Part shown: in pieces, positions 27,041-36,430 of the stretch | How positions within the stretch are numbered: position 1 is the first letter of the stretch | How the letters are laid out: each line of letters starts with the position of its first letter | Origin: Sphingobium sp. TCM1 | GTDB taxonomy: Bacteria > Pseudomonadota > Alphaproteobacteria > Sphingomonadales > Sphingomonadaceae | Reading direction: 5' to 3' | Assembly (NCBI RefSeq): GCF_001650725.1 | Contig: NZ_LXVX01000039.1 | Coordinates: forward strand, 1-64,000 | Length of the DNA: 64,000 bases | Position numbers and translations under genes: made by a program | Notes under the pieces: model-generated | The model's database searches: none | Seen by the model: the letters and a program-made list of their open reading frames with translations, nothing else | What the model was told of the DNA's origin: nothing

Positions 27041-28900
27041 ATAGAGTATCCGGTAGACTTGATAGGGCATGGTCATGCCGGTCTTGAGCGCCACCGGGAC
27101 CAGCCAGTCGGGCCGCTCGCCGCGCATCAGGCCAGCATAGAAGCCGCGCGGGCTGCGCGCCTGATAAATGGTGCCTTCGGGAAAATTGGGGCAGACCAGC
27201 AGATAGGTGGCATGATGCTTCGCGGCGATCGCGCGGAAGCCGCTCGCCGGACCGTCGAAGGCATGGTGGATGTCGAGGATCGTCGCGCCGTTGCGATGAT
27301 AGGGACCGGCCAGCGCGCTGTGATGCGTGGTCGCCAGGATGCGCGGGCCGAGGTCCACCATGGTGAAGATGGTCGCGGCAGGCAGCTGGTCCAGTTGTTC
27401 CAGCGCCGGCAGGGTGCGGCAACGGCCATTGGCCTTCTTGATCGCGTCGTTCCGCGCGATGGCGGAGGGCCGCCATGGCCGGGGCTTGCTGCCCGTCGCC
27501 TCCTGCCAGAGCGTCACAGCCTGCGGATAGAGCGGATAGGCGAAGGCGATCAGGCCCAGCAGCGCCACGCCCGTGCCCGCCGCGATCCGCGCCCTGCGGC
27601 TGCCCGTCAGCACCGCCGCGACCAGCCGGTGCGCGGCCCACGCGGCGGGCGGGATCGCCAGCAACTGCGCCGCCGGCCCGGCGCGCAGCTGCCAGAAGAG
27701 CAAGGCGGTCGAAAAGAGCATCATCAGCCCCACCGTCGCCCAGGCCCAGAGCCGTTCCGCATCGCGCCGCGAATCCCACAGCGCCCAGAGCAGGCCGACA
27801 AGGCCCGCCGCCGGGATCGCCAGCAGCGGCACGACCAGGCTTTGCGCCTGCGCGGTGATCGGCTTCGCTTCCCGGATATTGGCGAGCCACAGCCGCTCCA
27901 GTTCGGGCGAAATCTGATAGGGGCGCAGGCATTGCGGCCAGTTCATCCAGAAGAACAGCGCCACCGCCCCGCCCACGACCGCGCCCGCGGCCAGCCGCGC
28001 CGGCCAGCCACGCAGGGGCGCCAGCGACAGGATCACCATGCCCGCGCCCGCCGCGCCGAACACCGCCACCCAGACGGGCGACAGCGCGTCGCAGACCATC
28101 GCCCGGTTGGCGTAGCTGGCGAAGAGCAGGTAGAAGAGCGAGGTCGCGCCCGCCAGGCTCAGCGCATAGGGCAGCATCCGCCGCTCCGCGCCCGGCCGGA
28201 ACACCCAACGCAGCGCGATGAGGCCGCCGCCCGCCGCCAGATAGACGATCATCTCCATGCCGATGGCGATGGACAGCGCGCTGCTTATCCCCGCCATCAC
28301 CCCGCCGCGCAGGCGATTTTCGTCGATCACCCCGGCCAGCATGGTCAGCGCCAGCGCCAGTTGCCAGCCATGATGGTCGATCCGCATCGGCGCATACATG
28401 CCCAGCCCCATCTGCGCGGCGAGCGGCGCCAGGACGGCAAGCACCCAGCCATTGGGTCCGGCCAGCCGCCGCCCGATAAAGCCCAGGCTCAGCATCAGCA
28501 GCAGCAGCGGCAGCAGCGGCGCGATGGCGCAGGCGAGACGATCGGCCAACCCCTGGTCGACGAAGGCGCGGAAGAAGAGGATCAGCCCGGCCAGCGGGAT
28601 GTCGACGATGCGCGACCAGTGGATGTCGGCCCCGCCCGGCGGATCGAGCCGATACTGGCGCAGGTCGTACCAGCCCTGCCCCGCGAGCCAGTCCTTCACC
28701 TGGACATAGCGGATATTGTCGTCGGTATCGCTGAGCACCAGCCAGTGGACCGCCGGCCAGCGCGTCGCCACGAAGGTGACGGCGACGATGATCCACAGCA
28801 GGAAGGTCAGCCATTTCCAGTGGCGCGCGCCATGGACGGACAGGAGCGCCGCCAGCCGGCAGGCGCGCGCGCGCAGGGTTTCACCGCTATGCAAGGTCAT
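27002..28900 (-). CDS. polytopic membrane protein, GT-C/oligosaccharyltransferase-like
   Basis: 632 residues. About 12 hydrophobic helices (30-500) precede a soluble C-terminal part. The first predicted periplasmic loop has LSDTDDNIRYVQVKDWLAG and DPPGGADIHWSRI, resembling the acidic DxD-type loop of STT3/PglB-like glycosyltransferases; MRIDHHGWQLAL comes later. A GT-C role is inferred from this layout only. It is divergent from a GtrA protein gene 45 bases away, which strengthens a link to lipid-linked sugars. Start 28900 is the likely one. Confidence 0.6.
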   Translation of the reverse strand: MTLHSGETLRARACRLAALLSVHGARHWKWLTFLLWIIVAVTFVATRWPAVHWLVLSDTDDNIRYVQVKDWLAGQGWYDLRQYRLDPPGGADIHWSRIVDIPLAGLILFFRAFVDQGLADRLACAIAPLLPLLLLMLSLGFIGRRLAGPNGWVLAVLAPLAAQMGLGMYAPMRIDHHGWQLALALTMLAGVIDENRLRGGVMAGISSALSIAIGMEMIVYLAAGGGLIALRWVFRPGAERRMLPYALSLAGATSLFYLLFASYANRAMVCDALSPVWVAVFGAAGAGMVILSLAPLRGWPARLAAGAVVGGAVALFFWMNWPQCLRPYQISPELERLWLANIREAKPITAQAQSLVVPLLAIPAAGLVGLLWALWDSRRDAERLWAWATVGLMMLFSTALLFWQLRAGPAAQLLAIPPAAWAAHRLVAAVLTGSRRARIAAGTGVALLGLIAFAYPLYPQAVTLWQEATGSKPRPWRPSAIARNDAIKKANGRCRTLPALEQLDQLPAATIFTMVDLGPRILATTHHSALAGPYHRNGATILDIHHAFDGPASGFRAIAAKHHATYLLVCPNFPEGTIYQARSPRGFYAGLMRGERPDWLVPVALKTGMTMPYQVYRILYSPSGEKEGPQQR

Positions 28901-28945
28901 GCGCGTGGATTAGAGGCTGCGCGTCAAAGCGCAACGGGGACCATC

Positions 28946-29365
28946 ATGAAATTCGCGCAGCGGCTGTCGCCCGAACATCGGGCGCTGTTCTGGCAGATCG
29001 TCCGCTATGGCCTGACCGGCCTGTTCGTCACCGCCTGCCAGGCCGGCATCTACTGGTGCCTCGCCGCGCTTGCGGGGCTGCATGTCCAGATCGCCAACCT
29101 GATCGGCTATGGCGCGGCGGTCTGCATCGGCTATGTCTCGCACAGCGCCATCACCTTTCGCGGCCATGGCCAGGCCGATGACGGCCACGCCGCGCGCGGG
29201 GCGCGGTTCGTCGCCGTCTCGCTGGTCAGCTATGCGCTCAACGCGCTCTGGGTCTGGTTGTGCGTCACCCATATGGGCTGGCCCGCATGGTCGCCCATCC
29301 CCCCCATGATCTTCGTGACGCCGGGGATCGTCTTCCTGCTCAACCGGCAATGGGTGTTTCGCTAG
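28946..29365 (+). CDS. GtrA family membrane protein
   Basis: 139 residues with four hydrophobic helices. QIVRYGLTGLFVTACQAGIY near the start, then IGYGAAVCIGYVSHSAITFRG and a final FLLNRQWVFR match the GtrA pattern (F/Y-L-x-N-R-x-W-x-F ending). Members are thought to flip polyprenyl-phosphate-linked glucose. The upstream extension of the same frame antisense to the neighbour is not coding; ATG 28946 is the first consistent start. Confidence 0.88.
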   Translation: MKFAQRLSPEHRALFWQIVRYGLTGLFVTACQAGIYWCLAALAGLHVQIANLIGYGAAVCIGYVSHSAITFRGHGQADDGHAARGARFVAVSLVSYALNALWVWLCVTHMGWPAWSPIPPMIFVTPGIVFLLNRQWVFR

Positions 29366-29379
29366 ACCCGTACCATTAC

Positions 29380-29407
29380 CGTCATTCCCGCGAAGGCGGG
29401 AATGACG
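29380..29407. repeat. CGTCATTCCCGC/GCGGGAATGACG palindrome
   Basis: Perfect 12-bp stem with a GAAG loop between the convergent gtrA-like and fdhD genes. This sequence is a widespread intergenic palindrome in Gram-negative genomes; here it may act as a bidirectional terminator. Confidence 0.8.
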
Positions 29408-29431
29408 AATATTTGCCTGGCTTTCAGCCCT

Positions 29432-30235
29432 TCACCCCGGCTCCCGCGCCAGCAGGGCATCGGACCGGGCCAGCACCACCAGCGGCAGACCCGCTTCCGC
29501 CGCCCGATCGGCCGCCAGCCGCGTCGGCGCGGAAATGGTGACGAGCAGCGGACAATCGGCCAACGCCGCCTTTTCCACCAGTTCATAGGAGCAGCGCGAG
29601 GACAGCAGCGCGAAGCCGCCGTCCCAGCCCGCGCAGGCGCGCATCATCGCGCCGACCAGCTTGTCGAACGCATTGTGCCGGCCGACATCCTCCCGCACCA
29701 GCCGGATCGCCCCGTCCGCCCCGACCCAGGCGGCGGCATGGGCCGCGCCGGTGGCGGCGTTCAACGGCTGATGATCGCCGAGCGCGGCGAGCGCGCGGAA
29801 GATCGCCGCGCGATCCGCCCGCGTCGCCGCGCTCACGCGCGGCAGCGGCCGGATCGCCTGCTCCAGATTCTCGATCCCGCACAGGCCGCAGGCGCTGTCG
29901 GTCGCCCGGTGGCGCACCCGGTCCAGCAGCGCGCCGGTGCGTTCGGGTGGCAGCGTGGCGCGGGCGATGATGCCCTGCGCGGTGCGATGCACGTCGACAT
30001 CGAACGGCGCATCCTCCGGCCCGATCAGCCGTTCGGCCAGCGCAAAGCCCAGCACCAGATCGTCCAGATGTTGCGGCGTCGCCATCAGCACGGCATAGCC
30101 AATGCCGTTGAATTCGATCGCGACCGGCACTTCTTCCGCCAGCGCGCGCTCGACCGCCTGCGTCGCGCCATCGGGCGTCAGCCGATCGAAGGACAGGCGG
30201 ACAAGCGCCGTTTCCTGCTCCAGCAGATCGGTCAA
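29432..30235 (-). CDS. fdhD: formate dehydrogenase accessory sulfurtransferase FdhD
   Basis: 267 residues. CGLCG at about 116-120 is the sulfur-carrying Cys pair, and VPVAIEFNGIGYAVLMATPQ is a family block. FdhD transfers sulfur from IscS to the bis-MGD cofactor so that formate dehydrogenase is active. Last gene of the fds operon, overlapping fdsD by 4 bases. Confidence 0.95.
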   Translation of the reverse strand: MTDLLEQETALVRLSFDRLTPDGATQAVERALAEEVPVAIEFNGIGYAVLMATPQHLDDLVLGFALAERLIGPEDAPFDVDVHRTAQGIIARATLPPERTGALLDRVRHRATDSACGLCGIENLEQAIRPLPRVSAATRADRAAIFRALAALGDHQPLNAATGAAHAAAWVGADGAIRLVREDVGRHNAFDKLVGAMMRACAGWDGGFALLSSRCSYELVEKAALADCPLLVTISAPTRLAADRAAEAGLPLVVLARSDALLAREPG

Positions 30236-30465
30236 CGGGCGATCCGGCGGACGGCCGCGGCCGCGATCGGCGACAGCGCATCGGGCTTCTCCGCCGCGAG
30301 CAGCCCGATCCGCGCGCGCATGTGCGGGTCCCAGAAGCTGGCGATATGGTCCGCCGTCGCCGCGACCGCTTCCGCCTCGCCCTGCGCCGCCAGGTTGCGG
30401 GCAATCTGGTTGGCCATGTAGATCAGCCGGTCGCCGGTCGACATGACATCATTTTCGTCGCTCAT
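30232..30465 (-). CDS. fdsD: formate dehydrogenase delta subunit
   Basis: 77 residues (MSDENDVMSTGDRLIYMANQIARNL...). The pattern LIYMANQIARNLAAQGE...ATADHIASFWDPHMRARI is the FdsD signature; it is needed for maturation of the enzyme. 10 bases after fdsA. ATG 30465 chosen; the frame open to 30531 overlaps fdsA. Confidence 0.9.
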   Translation of the reverse strand: MSDENDVMSTGDRLIYMANQIARNLAAQGEAEAVAATADHIASFWDPHMRARIGLLAAEKPDALSPIAAAAVRRIAR

Positions 30466-30475
30466 CCCCGCGATC

Positions 30476-33337
30476 CTATTCGGCTGCTTCCAGCGGCGCA
30501 ATGCGGCGGCTGTGGCGGGCCTGCTCGGCATAGTCGCGCTGCCAGTCGCTCGGCCCGTTGGACGCCGACACCTGCACCGCCGTCACCTTATATTCCGGGC
30601 AGTTGGTGGCCCAGTCCGAATAGTCGGTGGTGATGACGTTGGCCTGCGTTTCGGGATGGTGGAAGGTGGTGTAGACCACGCCGGGCGCGACCCGTTCGGT
30701 GAGGATCGCGCGCAGCGTCGTTTCCCCCGCCCGGCTGCGCAACGTCACCCAGTCGCCATCCTTGAGACCGCGATTGTCGGCGTCGCTGGGATGGATTTCC
30801 AGCCGGTCCTCCGGGTGCCAGGCGGTATTGGCGGTGCGCCGGGTCTGCGCGCCGACATTATAATGGCTGAGGATGCGCCCGGTGGTCAGCAGCAGCGGGA
30901 AGCGCGGCCCGGTCTTTTCATCCGTGGGCACATAGTCGGTCACGACGAACTTGCCCCTTCCCCGCACGAAGCCGTCGATGTGCATGGTCGGGGTGCCGTC
31001 GGGCGCGGCATCATTGGCGGGCCATTGCAGCGATCCTTCCGCGTCCAGCCGGTCATAATGGACGCCGGCGAAGGTCGGGGTGAGCGCGGCGATCTCGTCC
31101 ATGATCTGCGAAGGATGATCGTAGGTCCAGTCGAGGCCCATGGCGTTCGCGACCAATTGCACGATCTCCCAGTCGGCATAGCCCTGGCCATTTGGGCCAT
31201 TGAGTGGGGCCATGACCTTGCGCACCCGCTGGATGCGGCGTTCGGCGTTGGTAAAGGTGCCGTCCTTTTCGAGGAAGGTCGATCCGGGCAGGAAGACATG
31301 CGCGTAATTGGCGGTTTCGTTGAGGAACAGGTCCTGCACCACCACGCATTCCATCGCCGCGAGGCCCGCCGCGACATGATGGGTGTTGGGGTCGGACTGG
31401 AGGATGTCCTCGCCCTGGATGAACAGCCCCTTGAACGTCCCGTCGGTCGCCGCGTCGAGCATGTTGGGGATGCGAAGGCCCGGCTCGCTGTCGAGGGCAA
31501 CGCCCCAGGCGGTTTCGAACAGCTTGCGGGTGGCATCGTCCGACACATGGCGATAGCCGCTATATTCATGCGGGAAGCTGCCCATGTCGCAGGCGCCCTG
31601 CACATTATTCTGGCCCCGCAGCGGGTTCACGCCCACGCCCTCGCGCCCGATATTGCCGGTGGCCATGGCGAGGTTGGCGATCGCCATGACGGTCGAGCTG
31701 CCCTGGCTATGTTCGGTGACGCCAAGGCCATAATAGATCGCCCCGTTCCCCCCGGTCGCGTAGAGCCGCGCGGCGGCGCGCACCGCGTCGGCCTTCACCC
31801 CGGTCAGCGGCTCGATCGCTTCGGGAGAGCGGGCGGGTTGCGACACGAAGTCCGCCCAGTCCACGAACTCGTCCCAGTCGCAGCGTGCGCGGATGAACGC
31901 CTCGTCATAGAGTTTCTCGGTGACGATCACATGCGCCATCGCCGTCAGCATGGCGACATTGGTGCCGGGGCGCAGGGGCAGGTGATGCTCCGCCTCGATA
32001 TGGGGCGACTTGACCAGATCGGTGCGGCGCGGATCGACGACGATCAGCTTCGCGCCCTGACGGAGGCGCTTCTTCATGCGCGACGCGAATACCGGGTGCC
32101 CGTCCGTGGGATTGGCGCCGATCACCAGGATCACGTCCGACTGCATCACGCTGTCGAAATCCTGCGTCCCCGCCGACGTGCCGAAGGTGGTCTTGAGGCC
32201 GTAGCCGGTCGGCGAGTGGCAGACGCGGGCGCAGGTATCGACATTGTTGTTGCCGAACCCCTGGCGGATCAGCTTCTGGACGAGGAAGGTTTCCTCGTTG
32301 GTGCAGCGGCTGGACGTGATGCCGCCGATGCTGCGCGTGCCATATTGCGCCTGGATGCGGCGGAACTCCGACGCAGTATGGGCGATCGCCTCCTCCCACG
32401 ACACTTCGCGCCACGGCTCGTCCACCGATGCGCGGATCATGGGGTTGAGGATACGGTCCTGATGCTGGGCATAGCCCCAGGCGAAGCGGCCCTTGACGCA
32501 GCTATGGCCGCGATTGGCCTTGCCTTCCTTCCACGGCACCATCCGCACCAGTTCCTCGCCCCGCATTTCCGCGCGGAAGGTGCAGCCGACGCCGCAATAG
32601 GCGCAGGTGGTGACGACGGCGCGGTCGGGCGTGCCGACCTCCACCACCGCCTTCTCGATCAGGCTGGCGGTCGGGCAGGCCTGAACGCAGGCGCCGCAGG
32701 ACACGCATTCGGAGCCGAGAAAATCCTCGCCTTGCGAAGCGGCGACTTTGGATTCGAATCCCTTGTTCTCGATGGTGAGGGCGAACGTCCCCTGCACCTC
32801 CTCGCAAGCCCGCACGCAGCGCGAACAGACGATGCACTTGCTGGGATCGAAATCGAAATAGGGGTTCGACTGGTCCTTCGCCTGCCCCATGTTGGTCGCG
32901 CCGTCATAGCCGTAGCGCACGTCGCGCAGGCCGACCGCCCCGGCCTGATCCTGCAATTCGCAGTCGCCATTGGCGGCGCAGGTCAGGCAGTCGAGCGGAT
33001 GGTCGGAGATATAGAGTTCCATCACCCCGCGCCGCAGCTGCTTGATGCGATCGCTCTGGGTGCGGACCACCATGCCCTGCGCGACCGGCGTGGTGCAGGA
33101 GGCGGGATAGCCATTGCGCCCCTCCACCTCGACCAGGCAGAGGCGGCAGGAGCCGAAACTTTCGACGCTGTCGGTCGCGCAGAGTTTCGGGATGGAGCCG
33201 CCCAGCAGCGAGGCGGCGCGCATGATGCTGGTGCCTTCGGGCAGGGTGACGTTCTGGCCGTCGATGGTCAGGGTGACGCTGTTGCCGGTGGCGAGCGCCG
33301 GTGGGGTGCCATGGTCGGTTTCGCGGGAAAAGCTCAT
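30476..33337 (-). CDS. fdsA: NAD-dependent formate dehydrogenase, alpha subunit
   Basis: 953 residues. Order: N-terminal [2Fe-2S] domain (SCRLCLVEVEG), His/Cys [4Fe-4S] (CLTCAANGDCELQ), two ferredoxin clusters (CIVCSRCVRACEEVQG, CVSCGACVQACPTASL), then the molybdopterin domain with CAYCGVGC and the active-site Cys in CARVCHSPTGYGLKT (Cys, not selenocysteine). It oxidises formate to CO2 at bis-MGD and passes electrons to FdsB. The C-terminal part includes the MGD dinucleotide-binding fold. Start 33337 overlaps fdsB by 4 bases. Confidence 0.96.
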   Translation of the reverse strand: MSFSRETDHGTPPALATGNSVTLTIDGQNVTLPEGTSIMRAASLLGGSIPKLCATDSVESFGSCRLCLVEVEGRNGYPASCTTPVAQGMVVRTQSDRIKQLRRGVMELYISDHPLDCLTCAANGDCELQDQAGAVGLRDVRYGYDGATNMGQAKDQSNPYFDFDPSKCIVCSRCVRACEEVQGTFALTIENKGFESKVAASQGEDFLGSECVSCGACVQACPTASLIEKAVVEVGTPDRAVVTTCAYCGVGCTFRAEMRGEELVRMVPWKEGKANRGHSCVKGRFAWGYAQHQDRILNPMIRASVDEPWREVSWEEAIAHTASEFRRIQAQYGTRSIGGITSSRCTNEETFLVQKLIRQGFGNNNVDTCARVCHSPTGYGLKTTFGTSAGTQDFDSVMQSDVILVIGANPTDGHPVFASRMKKRLRQGAKLIVVDPRRTDLVKSPHIEAEHHLPLRPGTNVAMLTAMAHVIVTEKLYDEAFIRARCDWDEFVDWADFVSQPARSPEAIEPLTGVKADAVRAAARLYATGGNGAIYYGLGVTEHSQGSSTVMAIANLAMATGNIGREGVGVNPLRGQNNVQGACDMGSFPHEYSGYRHVSDDATRKLFETAWGVALDSEPGLRIPNMLDAATDGTFKGLFIQGEDILQSDPNTHHVAAGLAAMECVVVQDLFLNETANYAHVFLPGSTFLEKDGTFTNAERRIQRVRKVMAPLNGPNGQGYADWEIVQLVANAMGLDWTYDHPSQIMDEIAALTPTFAGVHYDRLDAEGSLQWPANDAAPDGTPTMHIDGFVRGRGKFVVTDYVPTDEKTGPRFPLLLTTGRILSHYNVGAQTRRTANTAWHPEDRLEIHPSDADNRGLKDGDWVTLRSRAGETTLRAILTERVAPGVVYTTFHHPETQANVITTDYSDWATNCPEYKVTAVQVSASNGPSDWQRDYAEQARHSRRIAPLEAAE

Positions 33338-34908
33338 TCCGCGGCCTCCTTCAAAGGCGCAGAAGCGCCGAAATCCTCGGGGAAATGGTCGAGCGCGCTC
33401 AGCACCGGATAGGGGGTGAAGCCGCCCAGCGCGCAGAGCGAGCCATATTTCATCGTATCGGCCAGGTCGCGCAGAAGGGCGGTCTGCGCGTCGAGCGAGG
33501 TGTCGATACGAGCGGGGGAACGGGAATAGAGCGCCTTGTCGAGATAGCCGCCGACCGCTCCACCCGCGCCTGACGGTGCGGCATCGCGCGCACCGATGAT
33601 CCGGTCCATGATCTCCACCCCGCGGGTCGATCCGATGCGGCAGGGGGTGCATTTGCCGCAGCTTTCCACCGCGCAGAACTCCATCGCAAAGCGCGCCATA
33701 TGCGCCATGTCCACGCTGTCGTCGAACAGGGTGATCCCGGCATGGCCGATGAGGCCACCCGCAGCCGTAAACGCTTCATAATCGAAGGGCAGATGGAACA
33801 TGGACGGCGGGAAATAGGCGCCCAGCGGCCCGCCCACCTGGACCGCGCGCACCGGGCGACCGCTCGCCGTGCCGCCGCCGATGTCGTTCACCAGCTCGCC
33901 AAGGGTGATGCCGAAGCCGATCTCGTAGAGGCCGCCATGCTTCACATTGCCCGCCAGCTGCACCGGCATGGTGCCGCGCGACTTGCCGAAACCGACCGCC
34001 GCATAGGCGTCTGCTCCTTGGGCCAGGACGAACGGCACGGCCGCCAGGCTCAGCACATTGTTGATGACGGTCGGCTGGCCGAACAGACCTTGCAGCGCCG
34101 GCAGGGGCGGCTTGGCGCGTACCTGGCCTCGCTTGCCCTCGATGCTGTCGAGCAGCGCCGTTTCCTCGCCGCAGACATAGGCGCCCGCACCCTCGCGCAC
34201 CTCCAGCACGAAGGGCGCGACCAGATGCGCCGACGCGTCGATCGCCGCGCGCATGGTCGTGATGCAATAGGGATATTCGGAGCGGATATAGATATAGCCA
34301 TGGCCCGCACCCACCGCATGGGCTGCGATCGCCATGCCCTCGATCAGGCAGAATGGATCGCCTTCCATCAGCATCCGGTCGGCGAAGGTGCCGCTGTCGC
34401 CCTCATCGGCGTTGCAGACAATATATTTCTCGGCGCCGGGCGCATCCAACACCGTCTGCCACTTGATGCCGGTGGGGAAGCCCGCGCCGCCACGCCCGCG
34501 CAGGCCCGACGCCTTGACGGCGTCGACCACGGCCTGTGGCGACTGCGCCCGCGCCGCGGCCAACCCCTGCCAGCCGCCATGCGCGGCATAGTCGGCAAGG
34601 CTCAGCGGATCGGTGATGCCGCAGCGGGCGAAGGTGAAACGCTGTTGCGAGGCGAAGAAGGGCAGCGCCTCCACCCGGCCCAGCCGCGCCGCGTGCGTGC
34701 CATCCAGTATCGCCGCCACATCCCCCGGCCCGACGGGACCGAAGCCGATGCGGCCTTCGTCCGTCTCCACCTCGACCAGCGGCTCGATGCTGAACAGCCC
34801 GCGCGACCCGGTCCGCACCACATTGCAGCCGGCGTCGGCGAAGGCGCGTGCCACATCGTCCGCGCCGAGCGCGACGGAGGCCATGTCGCGACTCACGAAC
34901 ACCCTCAT
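33334..34908 (-). CDS. fdsB: formate dehydrogenase, NADH/FMN beta subunit
   Basis: 524 residues, NuoF-like with an extra N-terminal thioredoxin-like domain (about 1-110). GLRGRGGAGFPTGIKW (FMN/NADH site), VCGEETALLDSIEG, and SCGKCTPCRIGSTRG (the [4Fe-4S] ligands) are all present. It reduces NAD+ with electrons from FdsA. It overlaps fdsG and fdsA by 4 bases each. Confidence 0.96.
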   Translation of the reverse strand: MRVFVSRDMASVALGADDVARAFADAGCNVVRTGSRGLFSIEPLVEVETDEGRIGFGPVGPGDVAAILDGTHAARLGRVEALPFFASQQRFTFARCGITDPLSLADYAAHGGWQGLAAARAQSPQAVVDAVKASGLRGRGGAGFPTGIKWQTVLDAPGAEKYIVCNADEGDSGTFADRMLMEGDPFCLIEGMAIAAHAVGAGHGYIYIRSEYPYCITTMRAAIDASAHLVAPFVLEVREGAGAYVCGEETALLDSIEGKRGQVRAKPPLPALQGLFGQPTVINNVLSLAAVPFVLAQGADAYAAVGFGKSRGTMPVQLAGNVKHGGLYEIGFGITLGELVNDIGGGTASGRPVRAVQVGGPLGAYFPPSMFHLPFDYEAFTAAGGLIGHAGITLFDDSVDMAHMARFAMEFCAVESCGKCTPCRIGSTRGVEIMDRIIGARDAAPSGAGGAVGGYLDKALYSRSPARIDTSLDAQTALLRDLADTMKYGSLCALGGFTPYPVLSALDHFPEDFGASAPLKEAAE

Positions 34909-35369
34909 GCCGCCACCTCCAGCGCGATCCGCTCCAGCGCGGCGGCGTCGATTCGCGCCACCGGCCGGCCGTCGACCAGCGCATTGGGGCCGATGGCGCA
35001 CAGGCCCAGGCAATAGACCGGCTCCAGGGCCACCTGCCCGTCGCCGCGCGTCTCGCCCATCGCCACGCCCAGACGCTGCGCCGCCGCCCGTTCGATCGCC
35101 GCGCCGCCGCGCGCCTGGCAGCTTTCCGCGCGGCACAGCTTCACCACATGGCGGCCGGGCGCCGCGCGGCGGAAATCATGATAGAAGGTGACGACGCCAT
35201 GCACGTCCGCGCGGCTGAGGTTCAGCGCCTTCGCAATCGCCGGGACCAGCGCATCGTCGATATGCCCCGCCTCCGCCTGCACTGCATGGAGCAGCGGCAA
35301 CAGCCGATCGCGCGTCGCGCCATGGCGCGCGGTCCACTCCGTGACAAAATCTTCCATCATGTCCTGCAT
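34905..35369 (-). CDS. fdsG: formate dehydrogenase gamma subunit (NuoE-like)
   Basis: 154 residues, 24-kDa-type [2Fe-2S] protein. Ligands are CRAESCQARG (about 92-101) and CLGLCAIGP (about 133-141). ALNLSRADVHGVVTFYHDFR is the conserved helix before the cluster. It is the first gene of the fds operon and lies downstream of lysR. A LysR-type box (35452-35470) lies 83 bases upstream of the start. Several N-terminal Mets are close together, so the start is approximate. Confidence 0.94.
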   Translation of the reverse strand: MQDMMEDFVTEWTARHGATRDRLLPLLHAVQAEAGHIDDALVPAIAKALNLSRADVHGVVTFYHDFRRAAPGRHVVKLCRAESCQARGGAAIERAAAQRLGVAMGETRGDGQVALEPVYCLGLCAIGPNALVDGRPVARIDAAALERIALEVAA

Positions 35370-35451
35370 CCCTGGCCTGCTGTCCTGGCCCGATTTTGGC
35401 CGCGATCCTGCGCCCGCGCGGCCGAGGGGTCAAATCGAAGCCTGCCATGGC

Positions 35452-35470
35452 TGATAGAAGAATCCTATCA
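35452..35470 (-). promoter_or_regulatory. LysR-type box upstream of fdsG (TGATAG-N7-CTATCA)
   Basis: Inverted repeat with ATAG-N7-CTAT core, which also satisfies the T-N11-A rule of LysR sites. It overlaps the lysR stop codon and precedes fdsG. The same core recurs at 36403-36417. Confidence 0.7.
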
Positions 35471-36370
35471 ACCGACCCGAAATCCCGGCGGCAGGCGCAG
35501 TTCGCGCGCGACTCCCAGCACCGCCTGCGCCAGCGGTCCCATCGGCGCGCTGTCCGACACGATCACGCCGACCCGGCTGCCCTCCCCCATATCCGGCAAG
35601 GGGCGCGTGCGCGCCCAGGCCAGCCCCTCCAGCAGTGTCGCATGACTGTCCGGAATGATCGAGCAGAGCCGCCCCTGCTGCACCAGCCCGAGCAGCGCGA
35701 CATAGCTGTCCGCCGTCACCAGGGGTCGCAGCGCCAGCCCACGCTCGGCCAGCCGTGCGTCGAGAATCCGCCTGTTCTGCATCCCCTGATGCAGCAGGCA
35801 GAGCGGCAGCGTGGCGAGAGCCGCCCAGTCGAGCGGGTCGGGAATGGGCACGCCCGTCACCGCGCTCACCAACATGGTCCGCTCGACATAGAGCGGGACG
35901 GAGAGGGCATGGGCGGGCGGCTCGAAATCGAGATAGGTCAACCCCGCGTCCAGCTCGAACGCCGCCAGTTCGCGCTCGATCTGCCGGGATGTCAGCGCCC
36001 GCACCGAAATATTCAGCCCCGGATGCCGCGCCAGCATCGCTGCGGCGAGGCAGCCGATCGCGGGCATGGCGGCGGGGATCGCGCCCAGTCGCAGTTCGCC
36101 CTTCAACGGCCCGCGCGCCGTTTCCGCAGCCTGCCCCAGCGCCTCCGCCGCTGCCACCAGTTGCCGCGCCCAGGGCAGGATCGCCTCCCCCTCCGCCGTC
36201 AGCCCGGCATATTTGCGGTCGCGCCGGATCAGCCGCTTGCCCAGTTGCGCCTCCAGCGTCGCGATGCCGGCCGACAGGGTCGGTTGCGACACATGGCATT
36301 GGGCCGCCGCCCGCGCGAAATGGCCTTCGCGCTCCAGCGCCAGGAAATATTCGACGAGGCGGGTCTGCAT
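35468..36370 (-). CDS. LysR-family transcriptional regulator
   Basis: 300 residues. N-terminal winged helix (LVEYFLALEREGHFARAAAQ then CHVSQPTLSAGIATLE, about residues 4-40) and a C-terminal periplasmic-binding-like effector domain (about 90-290). It lies directly upstream of fdsGBAD-fdhD in the same direction and is divergent from mobA, so it probably controls formate dehydrogenase and perhaps its cofactor gene. The effector could be formate; this is inference. Confidence 0.9.
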   Translation of the reverse strand: MQTRLVEYFLALEREGHFARAAAQCHVSQPTLSAGIATLEAQLGKRLIRRDRKYAGLTAEGEAILPWARQLVAAAEALGQAAETARGPLKGELRLGAIPAAMPAIGCLAAAMLARHPGLNISVRALTSRQIERELAAFELDAGLTYLDFEPPAHALSVPLYVERTMLVSAVTGVPIPDPLDWAALATLPLCLLHQGMQNRRILDARLAERGLALRPLVTADSYVALLGLVQQGRLCSIIPDSHATLLEGLAWARTRPLPDMGEGSRVGVIVSDSAPMGPLAQAVLGVARELRLPPGFRVG

Positions 36371-36402
36371 ATATCTGCTATAGTGCAGCCAGTCCCGTCT
36401 TT

Positions 36403-36417
36403 ATAGAGGGCGACTAT
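36403..36417. promoter_or_regulatory. LysR-type box between lysR and mobA (ATAG-N7-CTAT)
   Basis: ATAG at 36403-36406 and CTAT at 36414-36417, spaced by exactly 7 as in the fdsG box. Located in the 60-base divergent lysR-mobA region, 14 bases before the mobA start. A CTGCTATAGTGCAG element (36375-36388) sits beside it. Confidence 0.65.
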
Positions 36418-36430
36418 CACGGAGGCGGAT

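Noticed and set aside
27059-28945. N-terminal extension of the GtrA protein to 768 residues
   Set aside because: This part is antisense to the membrane protein gene and has no homology pattern; GtrA begins at 28946.
30443-33412. 989-codon plus-strand frame across fdsA
   Set aside because: Antisense shadow of the well-conserved formate dehydrogenase alpha subunit.
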